This document shows positions 52,074-61,663 of a DNA stretch of 64,000 nucleotides, piece by piece. A program made the position numbers and the translations under genes. Source of the stretch: Novosphingobium resinovorum (GTDB lineage: Bacteria; Pseudomonadota; Alphaproteobacteria; Sphingomonadales; Sphingomonadaceae); NCBI RefSeq assembly GCF_001742225.1, contig NZ_CP017076.1, forward strand, positions 124,001-188,000, written 5' to 3'. The number at the start of each line of letters is the position of its first letter. Within the stretch, counting starts at the first letter, position 1. The notes beneath the pieces are model-generated. The model saw nothing but the letters and a program-made list of their open reading frames with translations. It was not told the origin of the DNA and ran no database searches.

Positions 52074-52112
52074 TCCGGAGCGGCGAGGCTGCCACTCAAA
52101 GGCCACCTCCCT

Positions 52113-52188
52113 CGTCATTGCGAGCGCAGCGAAGCAATCCAGGGCGGTTTACGCGGCCCTGAATTGCTTCGCTGCGCTCGCAATGACG
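52113..52188. repeat. Dispersed palindromic repeat acting as bidirectional terminator
   Basis: Two 33-nt arms (52113-52145 and 52156-52188) are inverted copies with one mismatch; each arm contains CATTGCGAGCGCAGCGAAGC. The loop is 10 nt. It lies between convergent genes ending at 52073 and 52198. The sequence resembles palindromic elements scattered in sphingomonad genomes. Confidence 0.85.
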
Positions 52189-52197
52189 AAGGGGGCC

Positions 52198-53313
52198 TTA
52201 CGCCGCCGCCATCTGTCCTTCGGCCACGGGCTTGTCCTCGAACCAGTCGGGCCATCCGGCACGACGGTTCTGTTCGCGTGCCAGTTCGCGCTCGGCGGGA
52301 GAGGCCATCTCGTTGTCCCAGCGGCGCAGCGCGGGCATGATGACCTTGTGGTGCCACAAGGGCGGGATCAGCGCCGAGAAGAAGCACACGAACACGCTCG
52401 GCATCGGGATCCACTGCCGATCGGGCACCAGTTCGTAGAACGCCGCGAAGCTGTTGGTGTGGTGATCGGCGTGGTTGGTGATCTCGAAGCCCATCACGCG
52501 CGAGATCGGCTTCAGATGGTTCCACACATGGCGTCGGTCGATCTGCGTGCCGGGAACCCGGATAAGACCGTAGTGCTGGAAGTAGTTGAAGCTCTCGATC
52601 CAGAAGCGCGCGCCGATCATCCCGGCCAGCGCCACGGCATTCGCGCGCCAGCCGCCGATCGCGAACAGGATCGCGTGGAACGCCAGCAGCACCAGCGCCG
52701 CGCGGTATACCCGGTGGCCGATCGACCAGCGGCCCTTGCCCATCTTCTCCAGATTGTCGCTTTCCGAGCGCCAGGCTTCCTTCGTGCTCTCCACCACCGC
52801 GCGCGGGGTGAAGGCGTAGAGGCTGGTGCCGCGCGGCGCGGTGTCGCCGTCCAGCGTGGTGGCGACGTGGATGTGGTGGCCCACCACGTGCGCGATCTCG
52901 CGCGTCGCGTCGAGGTAGCAGACCTGGCAGTACCGGCCGACAAGGCGGCGCAGCTTGCCGCGCTGGTGGTAGAGTTCGTGCGTGGCGGGAACCAGCGGGA
53001 TCACGCTCAGCCACGCGCACGAGGCGATGACGCCTGCATATTCCCACCCGTTCGCGCCGGGATTGCGTGCGGCCCAGTAAGCGGCGGCAAGGTAGATCAC
53101 CGGACCCAGCAGCGCGCAGAGCCACACGGGGATCTCGACCAGCCCTTCATGCCGGATGCGGCGGGCGCGAAAGTCGTTGGGCAGCACGCTGTCGACAAGG
53201 CCGAACGCGGGCAGGCTGGCGATGCCGACCCAGACCCACGGCCCGCCGACGATGAAGCTGGCGATCACCGCCACCTGCAAAAGCACGCCCAGATAGTAGC
53301 GCGAGTAGTCCAT
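52198..53313 (-). CDS. XylM/CymAa-like membrane diiron methyl hydroxylase 2
   Basis: 371 residues, closely similar to the 45007 protein along its whole length. Histidine boxes [42 protein letters not shown] and [16 protein letters not shown] are intact. The membrane helices begin [21 protein letters not shown]. It may act on a different methyl or a later metabolite. ATG 53313 has AGAGGAA upstream. A 19-bp palindrome lies 29 bp upstream, and a divergent MerR-type regulator gene starts at 53440. Confidence 0.88.
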   Translation of the reverse strand: MDYSRYYLGVLLQVAVIASFIVGGPWVWVGIASLPAFGLVDSVLPNDFRARRIRHEGLVEIPVWLCALLGPVIYLAAAYWAARNPGANGWEYAGVIASCAWLSVIPLVPATHELYHQRGKLRRLVGRYCQVCYLDATREIAHVVGHHIHVATTLDGDTAPRGTSLYAFTPRAVVESTKEAWRSESDNLEKMGKGRWSIGHRVYRAALVLLAFHAILFAIGGWRANAVALAGMIGARFWIESFNYFQHYGLIRVPGTQIDRRHVWNHLKPISRVMGFEITNHADHHTNSFAAFYELVPDRQWIPMPSVFVCFFSALIPPLWHHKVIMPALRRWDNEMASPAERELAREQNRRAGWPDWFEDKPVAEGQMAAA

Positions 53314-53341
53314 GTTCCTCTCCACAGGAATGCTCAATAAT

Positions 53342-53360
53342 TGCGTTATATATATACGCA
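53342..53360. promoter_or_regulatory. Candidate operator TGCGT-N9-ACGCA, site 2
   Basis: TGCGTTATATATATACGCA is the same 5-9-5 palindrome as at 44819-44837 with an all-AT centre, between the XylM-like gene (53313, -) and the MerR-type gene (53440, +). The MerR-type protein is the natural candidate to bind it. Confidence 0.65.
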
Positions 53361-53439
53361 AAAAATGCGTTATGGCAATCCGTGAAATTGCATCTCGGTC
53401 GGCCAAGACATTCCCGCTTGGAATGCGTATGGAAGGCCC

Positions 53440-54183
53440 ATGAAAATGCGTGATCTGGAAGCCCGTACCGGTGTGAACCGCGAAACCATCCGCGTGCTGT
53501 TCCGTGCCGGACTGCTCCCCGATCCGCACCGTCCGGCGCGCAACGTGGCCGATTACGGCGAGGAGCACGTCCGCGCGATTCTCGCGGTGCGCAAGCTGCA
53601 GCAGGATTCGCGCATGACCCTGCCGCAGATCAAGGCGGCGCTCAGCGGGCAGAACGGGACGAGGCAGATCGGTGCCAATGCGCTCGGCCATCTGGAGGAA
53701 CTGGTGTCCGGCCGCGTCGGCGTGCGCAAGGGCTACCTGTCGCTGGCGGCGCTCGCGGAACAGAACCCCAAGGCTCCGGGCGATGCCCGCGCGCTGGCGA
53801 AGCTGGAGATCATCGAACTGGCCGAGGGCGAGGACGGCCCGATGATCAGCATCACCGATGCCGAGCTGCTCAACATCTGGAGCCGCATGCGCAGCGTCGG
53901 CTTCGACGAGGAGCACGGCTTCCCGCCCGACATCCTCGACTACTACGTCAAGGCGTCCGAATTCGTCGCGGCGAACGAGGCGAAGTTGTTCCTCGAACAG
54001 GTCGAAGGCCAGATGGGCGAGGATGAGGCGGCGGCGATGCTGGAAGTGGCGCTGCCCTCGATGCTCGATTTTTTCGGCATCCTGCGCCAGCGCGCGTTCC
54101 TGCGCATGATCGGCGAACGCACCCGCGACGGCGCCGGGATCAAGGTGAAGAAGCTGCCCCGCGCGCCTCGCGCGAAGGGCTGA
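53440..54183 (+). CDS. MerR-family regulator
   Basis: 247 residues. N-terminal winged helix [23 protein letters not shown] and [22 protein letters not shown] are MerR-like, with a larger C-terminal effector region (~75-240) containing no cysteine metal site, so an organic ligand is likely. It is divergent from the second XylM-like gene. Its stop codon abuts that of the convergent TetR gene (TGATCA at 54181-54186). Confidence 0.82.
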   Translation: MKMRDLEARTGVNRETIRVLFRAGLLPDPHRPARNVADYGEEHVRAILAVRKLQQDSRMTLPQIKAALSGQNGTRQIGANALGHLEELVSGRVGVRKGYLSLAALAEQNPKAPGDARALAKLEIIELAEGEDGPMISITDAELLNIWSRMRSVGFDEEHGFPPDILDYYVKASEFVAANEAKLFLEQVEGQMGEDEAAAMLEVALPSMLDFFGILRQRAFLRMIGERTRDGAGIKVKKLPRAPRAKG

Positions 54184-54792
54184 TCAGCGCCGCGCCAGTC
54201 GTTCGGCGATCCATTGCTGCGTCAGGGTTTCCTCCAGCGCATCGGGTTCCGCCCAGAATCGGCGGATCGAGAAGCCCGAGATCATCGCCGCCGCCGAGCG
54301 CACCGCCCCTTGCGCTTCCTCCTCGCTCCAGCCTGCGGCGGCGAGGCGGTTTTTCCAGCCTTCATAGACCGGCGTGCGCAGCCCGCTGACGCTGCCGCGC
54401 AGGACGGGGTAGAATTCCGCGTCCTTGGCTGCTTCCATGGTCATGCCGATGGCCACCCAGAAGCGGTCGCTGAAGAAGAACCCGTGCAGGTCGTCAAGCA
54501 GCGCGCGCAGGACCGCTTCGGGCGATGCATCTGGCGCGAGGTCGCCCACGCCGCTGTCCTGCTCGGCCAGCGCCAGCGCCTGCTCCACGGCGGCGAGGAC
54601 CAGCGCGTTCTTGTCCGGGAAGTGGTGCATCAGCGCCCCTTGCGAGACGCCCGCCGCCTGCGCCACGTTGCGCATGCGCAGGGCATTGAAGCCGCCTTGC
54701 GCGATCGTCTCGTACGCGGCGGCGGCAAGCCGGGCGCGCATCGCTTCGCTGCGTTCGGCCTGAGTGCGGCGTGGTTTCGTTTCGGTCGGCAA
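54184..54792 (-). CDS. TetR-family repressor, CymR-like
   Basis: 202 residues. RRTQAERSEAMRARLAAAAYETIAQGGFNALRMRNVAQAAGVSQGALMHHFPDKNAL (residues ~8-64, seen in segments) closely resembles the start of CymR, the cumate-responsive repressor of P. putida F1, including KRRTQAER and GVSRGAQSHHFPTK. It is the last gene of the dioxygenase operon, 12 bp after the CoA ligase. A palindrome like the cumate operator is at 60752-60773, at the operon head. Assignment rests on residues recalled, not alignment. Confidence 0.75.
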   Translation of the reverse strand: MPTETKPRRTQAERSEAMRARLAAAAYETIAQGGFNALRMRNVAQAAGVSQGALMHHFPDKNALVLAAVEQALALAEQDSGVGDLAPDASPEAVLRALLDDLHGFFFSDRFWVAIGMTMEAAKDAEFYPVLRGSVSGLRTPVYEGWKNRLAAAGWSEEEAQGAVRSAAAMISGFSIRRFWAEPDALEETLTQQWIAERLARR

Positions 54793-54804
54793 TCGCGGTC
54801 CTTC

Positions 54805-56405
<1,601 letters not shown>

Positions 56406-56409
<4 letters not shown>

Positions 56410-57257
56410 TGCGGGCCTTTCAGGAAGGGCGTCACCAGCGCCACGAAACGTTCGCGCTTCTCGATCTGCGTCCAGTGGCCGCACTGGCCGAACAGGTGCA
56501 GTTCGCTGTTGGGGATGAGCTGGTGGAAGCGCTCCGACACGGCATGCGGGACGATCACGTCCTCGCGGCCATGGACGATCAGCACTTCATGCGGCAGGGC
56601 GGCCAGCTTGGCCTCGTCGGTGGCGAGGGCTTCCAGCCGGCGCTGGCGCGGCTCGGGGAACAGGCTGGAGAACGCCTCCTGCGCGCCGGGGCGCACGCTG
56701 GCCTCGAAGCGGGACCGCACGATCTCGTCCTTCACCAGCGCGGGGTCGAAAGCGAAAGTGGTCATCAGGTCGCGCATCGCCTCGACCGAGGGTTCGTAGC
56801 CCCAGACCTTGCGCAGGCCCTCCGTCACCTCGAAGTGCACGCCCGCCGCGCCCATCAGCACCAGGCGGCCGACCCGCTCGGGGTGCCGCGTCGCCAGCGC
56901 CAGCGCCAGCGCGCCGCCATAGCTGTTGCCGATGAAGTGCGCCCGCTCGATGCCCAGCGCGTCCATGAAGCCGGTCAGGTGCGCGATCCAGCGGTCCATG
57001 TCGAAGCCGGCGATATCCTCGGGGAAATCGGTGTAGCCGAACCCCAGCGTGTCGGGCGCATAGCAGCGGAAATGCTGCGCCAGATCGGGGATCACGCCGC
57101 GCCAGTTGGCATAGGCGGTGACGCCGGGGCCGGAGCCGTGGATCAGGATCAGCGGATCGCCTTCACCCGCCACGATATAGTTGGTGCCGATGCCGCCCAC
57201 GTCGACGCGCTCGCCGATCTCGGGGTTGATCAAGGTTGCGGAATCCGTGCTCATCAT
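56406..57257 (-). CDS. cmtE: Meta-cleavage product hydrolase (CmtE-like)
   Basis: 283 residues, alpha/beta hydrolase of the BphD/XylF/CmtE family. LIHGSGPGVTAYANWRGVIPDL is the oxyanion motif, GNSYGGALALALA the nucleophile elbow (Ser), HGREDVIVP the Asp and FGQCGHWTQIEKRERF the His. It cleaves a C-C bond in the ring-opened product, in the cumate path releasing isobutyrate and 2-hydroxypenta-2,4-dienoate. It lies between the dehydrogenase (16 bp) and ligase (4-nt overlap). Confidence 0.83.
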
Positions 57258-57273
57258 CGTTCTCCCAGAAGGC

Positions 57274-58020
57274 TTATAGCATGGTGGTGCCGCCGTTGAC
57301 GCTGATGACCTGTCCGGTCACGAACGCCGCGGCGGGGCTGGCAAGGTGGGCGACCATCGAGGCGACTTCCTCCACAGTGCCGGGGCGGCCCATCGGGATG
57401 ACCTCGACGACCTTGCGGATGAGATCGGGGTTCACCGCCTCGATCTCGTCGTACTGTTCGGTGCGCACGGCGCAGGGGGCTACGGTGTTGACAGTGATCC
57501 CGTCCTGCGCGAATTCGCGTGCAAGGCCGGTCGTCAGGCCATGCACGCCGCCTTTTGCTGCATTGTATGCTGCATGATCGACAAGGCCGTTGCGCACCGA
57601 ATCCGCGCCGATGTTGACGATGCGCCCGTACCCGGCCTGCTTCATGTGCGGCAGCGCCAGCCAGCACATCCAGAGCGCCGACCACAAGTTGCGGTCCACT
57701 GTTTCTCGCAAGGTTTCGGGCGTATGCGAAAGGAACGGCGCGATGATGCCGCCGCCCGCGTTGTTCACCAGAATGTCGATCCGGCCGTGCGTGTCCAGCG
57801 CGGTATCGACGAGGGCGCGGGCGACCGCCTCCTGCGCCAGATTGCCACCGCAGCCGATCCCGTCGAGTTCCCCGGCCAGCGCTTCGGCAACATCGAGCGA
57901 GAGATCGGCCAGCACGAGCCGCGCGCCGTCCGCCCGCAACCGCTGCGCGATGGCGCGGCCGATCCCGCGCCCCGCGCCGGTGACGATGGCGACTTGTCCG
58001 GCCAGCGGTCCGTCAGCCAT
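57274..58020 (-). CDS. cmtB: SDR, probable cis-dihydrodiol dehydrogenase (CmtB-like)
   Basis: 248 residues, SDR with TGAGRGIGRAIA and the active site GADSVRNGLVDHAAYNAAKGGV (Ser, Tyr, Lys). It would rearomatise the cis-dihydrodiol from the dioxygenase to a catechol. It starts inside the end of the ring-cleavage gene (overlap 8 nt) and precedes the hydrolase, in the same order as its likely reaction. Assignment by context. Confidence 0.75.
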   Translation of the reverse strand: MADGPLAGQVAIVTGAGRGIGRAIAQRLRADGARLVLADLSLDVAEALAGELDGIGCGGNLAQEAVARALVDTALDTHGRIDILVNNAGGGIIAPFLSHTPETLRETVDRNLWSALWMCWLALPHMKQAGYGRIVNIGADSVRNGLVDHAAYNAAKGGVHGLTTGLAREFAQDGITVNTVAPCAVRTEQYDEIEAVNPDLIRKVVEVIPMGRPGTVEEVASMVAHLASPAAAFVTGQVISVNGGTTML

Positions 58021-58918
58021 GACGCGCGAGCACCGGGCTACCCTTGCCAAAGCGCGGGTCGGGGCGGCCACCCCAGGTGTCCATGACTTCGGCCTTGTGC
58101 TCCAGTTCGCGGGGGCCCCGCGCGCCCTGTTCCTCGAACAGTTCCATGCCGAAGCTGAACTCGGCGCTGTTGCCGTCCGGGTCGAGGAAATAGAGGAACA
58201 CGCTGGTCGAGGGCAGGTGGCGGCCCGGCCCGAACACGATCGGTACTTCGGCGCCCTTGAGGCGGTTCATGGCCTGGCCGATATCGTCGATGTCCGTCAC
58301 CATGAAGTTGACGTGGTGCAGCGTGTTGGCGCCGGTCGGGCTTTGCAGCAGGGCCAGGCTGTGATGCAGGGGATTGGGCCAGCAGCGCAGCCATTCGGCC
58401 ATGCCCTCCACCCGGTCCGACACCGCGAAGCCGAGCGTCTCGACCCAGAAATTGTGCGCAGCACTCAGGTCATGAACGTTGATGACGACATGGCCCATGC
58501 GCACGATCTTGGTGAGCTGCGAGGCGAGCGGTTCGTCCGTCACCGCGAGGCCTGTGAAGAAGTCGATTTCCATGCCGGTGATAGGATCGGTGAAGCGCAG
58601 CGAACGGCGCACCTGCATGCGCGCGCATGTTGCCTCGTCGGCCCAGTGGGGCGAGAGATCGAGGGTTTCGGCGATGGCATGGGCGCGGTCGAGATCGGCC
58701 TCGCTCTCCACTTCGAAGCCCACGGCGGCGAGGCCCGCCGGGCCTTCGCCCAGCACAATGTCGTAAGGCTTGTCGCCGCAGCGCAGCCATGCCTCGGTAT
58801 CGTCGCGGCGGGCCAGCGTCAGGCCGACGACGTCGCGGTAGAAGCCGATGCTGCGCTCCAGATCGGGCGCGTGCAGGCGGCAGTAGCCCAGCCGGGCGAA
58901 GCGAAGGGGATGGTCCAT
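58013..58918 (-). CDS. cmtC: Extradiol ring-cleavage dioxygenase (VOC family, CmtC-like)
   Basis: 301 residues, two vicinal-oxygen-chelate modules. N-terminal module LGYCRLHAPDLERSIGFYRDVVGL; catalytic module with MGHVVINVHDLSAAHNFWVETLGF (first His), TLHHVNFMVTDIDDIGQAMN (second His) and PDGNSAEFSF (Glu), the usual Fe(II) triad. It opens a 2,3-dihydroxylated aromatic acid, as 2,3-dihydroxy-p-cumate. ATG 58918 has GGGAGAG upstream. Confidence 0.83.
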   Translation of the reverse strand: MDHPLRFARLGYCRLHAPDLERSIGFYRDVVGLTLARRDDTEAWLRCGDKPYDIVLGEGPAGLAAVGFEVESEADLDRAHAIAETLDLSPHWADEATCARMQVRRSLRFTDPITGMEIDFFTGLAVTDEPLASQLTKIVRMGHVVINVHDLSAAHNFWVETLGFAVSDRVEGMAEWLRCWPNPLHHSLALLQSPTGANTLHHVNFMVTDIDDIGQAMNRLKGAEVPIVFGPGRHLPSTSVFLYFLDPDGNSAEFSFGMELFEEQGARGPRELEHKAEVMDTWGGRPDPRFGKGSPVLARHG

Positions 58919-58935
58919 GGCGTCTCTCCCGCCGG

Positions 58936-59439
58936 TCAGAGGATGATGCTGATGCGCGCGTGTGGACGCAGCGCTTCCATGTCGAGGACGCACTTCTTGC
59001 CCGCGATGCGCAAGGCGCCGTCCCGCTCGACGATCTCGTGGATGTAGTGGCCGACGAAGGCGTCGCTGGTAATGTCCTTGCTGCGGTAGATGATGAACGA
59101 GGACCGCGCCCGGATCACCGTGCCGTCGCGGTGGACGCGCACGTTCGAGACGATGTGGCGCACTTTCGATCGCGGGTGCTCGGAATGCGCGCCGATCTTG
59201 GACAGGCGCGACACCCGCTCGCGCATGCGCACGGCGTCGTCGATGATGTAGAACAGCGAGGTGTCGGGATCGGCGGTATCGCCGTCCACGTCGCTGGGCG
59301 GCACATGATACCAGGCGTCCTCGGTATAGAGCGCCAGCCACTCCTTGAGCCGCCAGCTGTCGAGCAGGTCGGCTTCCTCGAACAGCAGGTCTTCCACGCG
59401 CAGGCGCAGCATCAGGGTGTCGTCGATCATCTCAGGCAT
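58936..59439 (-). CDS. cmtAc: Aromatic-ring dioxygenase small (beta) subunit
   Basis: 167 residues, SnoaL-like cystatin fold of dioxygenase beta subunits. ADLLDSWRLKEWLALYTEDAWYHVP and VRHIVSNVRVHRDGTVIRARSSFIIYRSK are typical. It overlaps the alpha-subunit gene by 8 nt and gives the alpha3beta3 oxygenase. An internal Met at 59430 is an alternative start. Confidence 0.87.
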   Translation of the reverse strand: MPEMIDDTLMLRLRVEDLLFEEADLLDSWRLKEWLALYTEDAWYHVPPSDVDGDTADPDTSLFYIIDDAVRMRERVSRLSKIGAHSEHPRSKVRHIVSNVRVHRDGTVIRARSSFIIYRSKDITSDAFVGHYIHEIVERDGALRIAGKKCVLDMEALRPHARISIIL

Positions 59440-60709
59440 CGGCCATCACTTTCGCCGCCGTGACCCGGCGGTCCCATTCGCGCCAGAAGCAGCGCATCTG
59501 CGCCTCGTCGTCGAACGAGGGGGCGTCGGAGCGGATCATGCCCTTGGAGATGTCGTTGTAGAGCGCGTCGCCGGCGGTGGCGTAGCCCTGCTGGCACTTC
59601 TCGATCGCTTCCACGTCGTCGGGCGTCGCGAAGCCGCCGGGACCGAGGAATTCGGTGAAGTTGTAGAGCCGGTACTTGCGCCGCCACTCGCTTTCCTCGC
59701 GCGGGGCGAGGGCCCAGGCGTTGATTTCCATGTAGTCGGGCGCGGTGGGAAAATAGGTGCGCACGGTGATCGCCATGATGTCGTTCACCACCAGGTTGGG
59801 GAAGATCACCATGTTGCGGTTCTTGCGCGCAATACGGTCGGCGCGCGGGGCGCCCACGCGGCTGACGAGTTCGGCGTAGACTTCGTCGATCTCGGCCTTG
59901 CCTTCCTCGCCCCACAGCGGCACCCAACTGGCGATCGGGCGGCCCCAGGGCGCGGAATATTCGACGACGGCGTGGCCGTTGCCAAGGTCGAACGCGTCGC
60001 CCGCAAGCGGCGTGGCGGAGAGGGCGCCGTTCGCGCTCTTGAGGTATTCGAGGTAGGTCGAGTGGTTGCAGGCGGCGTGGTAGCCGTCGAAGCTGTTTTC
60101 CGAGAGCAGCTTCCAGTTGCCGCGAATGGCGTACTCCTGCGTGCCGCCGACGATCTGCATGCCGCTGGCGGAATGCTCGGAGACCAGCTTGAGGTAGTCG
60201 CCCGCGCCCGCGAGGTAGGTCGCCAGATCCTCGCCGTCGCGGGCGAAGCTGATGAAGAAGAAGTCCCCGACGCGCTCCATGCGCGGCACGTGGACCATCT
60301 GCTTCTGCGGGTCGGTCTTGAAGCCCTCGGGATAGCCCGAGGAGCCGGGCAGCGTCTTGAGGTGCCCGTCCGAACCGAAAGTCCAGCCGTGGTAGAGGCA
60401 CATGAACGCCGGCGACTTGCCGCTGCGCTCGCGGCACACCGTGGCGCCGCGATGGGGGCAGGCGTTGAACAGCGCGTGGAATTCGCCGTCGCGGTCGCGG
60501 GTGAACAGGATCGGCCTGCGCGCGACCTTGCGCGTCACGAAGCTGCCGGGCGCGGGCAATTCGGATGCGTGGCCGAGGTACAGCCAGCAAGTGTCGAAGA
60601 TCGCCGCATATTCGCGCTCGAACGTGGCGCGGTCGGTGAAGACCCGGCGCGGCACGAGAAACCTGTTGGACGCCGGATCATCGATGATCCCGGTCGTTAT
60701 CCTCTCCAT
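59432..60709 (-). CDS. cmtAb: Aromatic-ring dioxygenase large (alpha) subunit, p-cumate type
   Basis: 425 residues. Rieske centre CPHRGATVCRERSGKSPAF with LYHGWTF completing the 2Cys-2His set (~residues 84-110); mononuclear iron motif ENSFDGYHAACNHST (Asp/His/His region) near 205. Overall length and pattern fit p-cumate 2,3-dioxygenase. It hydroxylates both edge carbons of an aromatic acid to a cis-dihydrodiol. Neither a ferredoxin nor a dedicated reductase is encoded beside it. ATG 60709 has GGAG upstream. First gene of the operon 60709-54184. Confidence 0.85.
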   Translation of the reverse strand: MERITTGIIDDPASNRFLVPRRVFTDRATFEREYAAIFDTCWLYLGHASELPAPGSFVTRKVARRPILFTRDRDGEFHALFNACPHRGATVCRERSGKSPAFMCLYHGWTFGSDGHLKTLPGSSGYPEGFKTDPQKQMVHVPRMERVGDFFFISFARDGEDLATYLAGAGDYLKLVSEHSASGMQIVGGTQEYAIRGNWKLLSENSFDGYHAACNHSTYLEYLKSANGALSATPLAGDAFDLGNGHAVVEYSAPWGRPIASWVPLWGEEGKAEIDEVYAELVSRVGAPRADRIARKNRNMVIFPNLVVNDIMAITVRTYFPTAPDYMEINAWALAPREESEWRRKYRLYNFTEFLGPGGFATPDDVEAIEKCQQGYATAGDALYNDISKGMIRSDAPSFDDEAQMRCFWREWDRRVTAAKVMADA

Positions 60710-60751
60710 GTCGTGTTGACTCCCGTATTGGCCCGGCTACAAGACGAATCA

Positions 60752-60773
60752 ACAAACCGAGCACTTGGTTTGT
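60752..60773. promoter_or_regulatory. Palindromic operator similar to the cumate operator
   Basis: ACAAACC (60752-60758) and GGTTTGT (60767-60773) flank an 8-nt centre; the full 22 bp is symmetric except one pair. It lies between the dioxygenase operon (60709, -) and the class II aldolase gene (60822, +). The AACAAAC...GTTTGTA outline resembles CuO bound by CymR. Confidence 0.7.
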
Positions 60774-60821
60774 AAGAAGCGATGGACCCGGGGTCAACAC
60801 CCGGCAACGCGGGAGAGATCG

Positions 60822-61481
60822 ATGGAGGCGAATGCGCGGCAAGATCTGGTGCGCAAGGCCGCGCGGGCGCTGGGGCGCAGCGGGCTGGCGCATGCCTATG
60901 GGCATTGCTCGGCGCGGCTCGATGGAGACAGTTTCCTTGTCTGCGCGGCGATGCCGATGGGGCTGGTTTCGGACGAGCCGGGCGTCGTCGTGCCGATATC
61001 GGGGCCTTTGCCGGAAGGCGTGCTGGGCGAAGTGCGCGTGCATCAGGCGATCTATGCGCGGCGCGCCGACGTCGGCGGGATCTGCCGTACGATGCCGCCT
61101 GCGCTCATGGCGCTGTCCACGCAAGGGATCGTCCCGGCCGCGCGCCACGGCATCGGTGCATACTTCGCGCCGGGCCCCGCCTTGTGGGACGATCCCCGCC
61201 TGCTCCGCGACGATGGTGCGGCGGCGCGCGTCGCCGAGGCGCTGGGCGAGGGGAGTGCCATCGTCCTGCGCGGCAATGGCGTCGTCGTTGCGGGGGAGAC
61301 GCTGGAGCAGGCGGCGGTGTTGAACTGGTTTCTCGAAGACGCCGCCCGCATCGAGCGCGACGTGCGCATGATGGGCTTCGCCCCCGAAAGCGGCCGTCTG
61401 AATGCCGAGGAAGCGGCCGCACGGCAGGTCTGGTCAGGCGGAGTCGTCGAAAGAATGTGGAACTGGCTCATTTCAGTGTAG
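60822..61481 (+). CDS. Class II aldolase/adducin-fold protein with altered metal site
   Basis: 219 residues, class II aldolase fold: LAHAYGHCSARLDGDSFLV is the usual start. In cumate degradation a protein of this fold, CmtD, decarboxylates the ring-cleavage product, and the divergent position next to cmtA fits. However, the metal ligands usual in the family are changed: the HTHP-like segment reads ICRTMPP, and the HG motif in LRGNGVVVAG has Asn for His. It may therefore be metal-independent, use other ligands, or be non-catalytic. ATG 60822 has GGGAGAG upstream. Confidence 0.78.
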   Translation: MEANARQDLVRKAARALGRSGLAHAYGHCSARLDGDSFLVCAAMPMGLVSDEPGVVVPISGPLPEGVLGEVRVHQAIYARRADVGGICRTMPPALMALSTQGIVPAARHGIGAYFAPGPALWDDPRLLRDDGAAARVAEALGEGSAIVLRGNGVVVAGETLEQAAVLNWFLEDAARIERDVRMMGFAPESGRLNAEEAAARQVWSGGVVERMWNWLISV

Positions 61482-61663
61482 ACCTCGGAAGAGGTCGCCA
61501 CATTCCCAAAATTCCTTGTTTTTCGAAGACACCTTGTCGGAAATATTTCGTAATTGATAAACAGCTTGACGATTTTGAATCGAGCTTGATAAATGGTCCA
61601 ACCAAATCCGGGATGCCGCGACAGACGGTGGCCGGGTGGACCTCAAACGGAGGGAGGAAGAGG

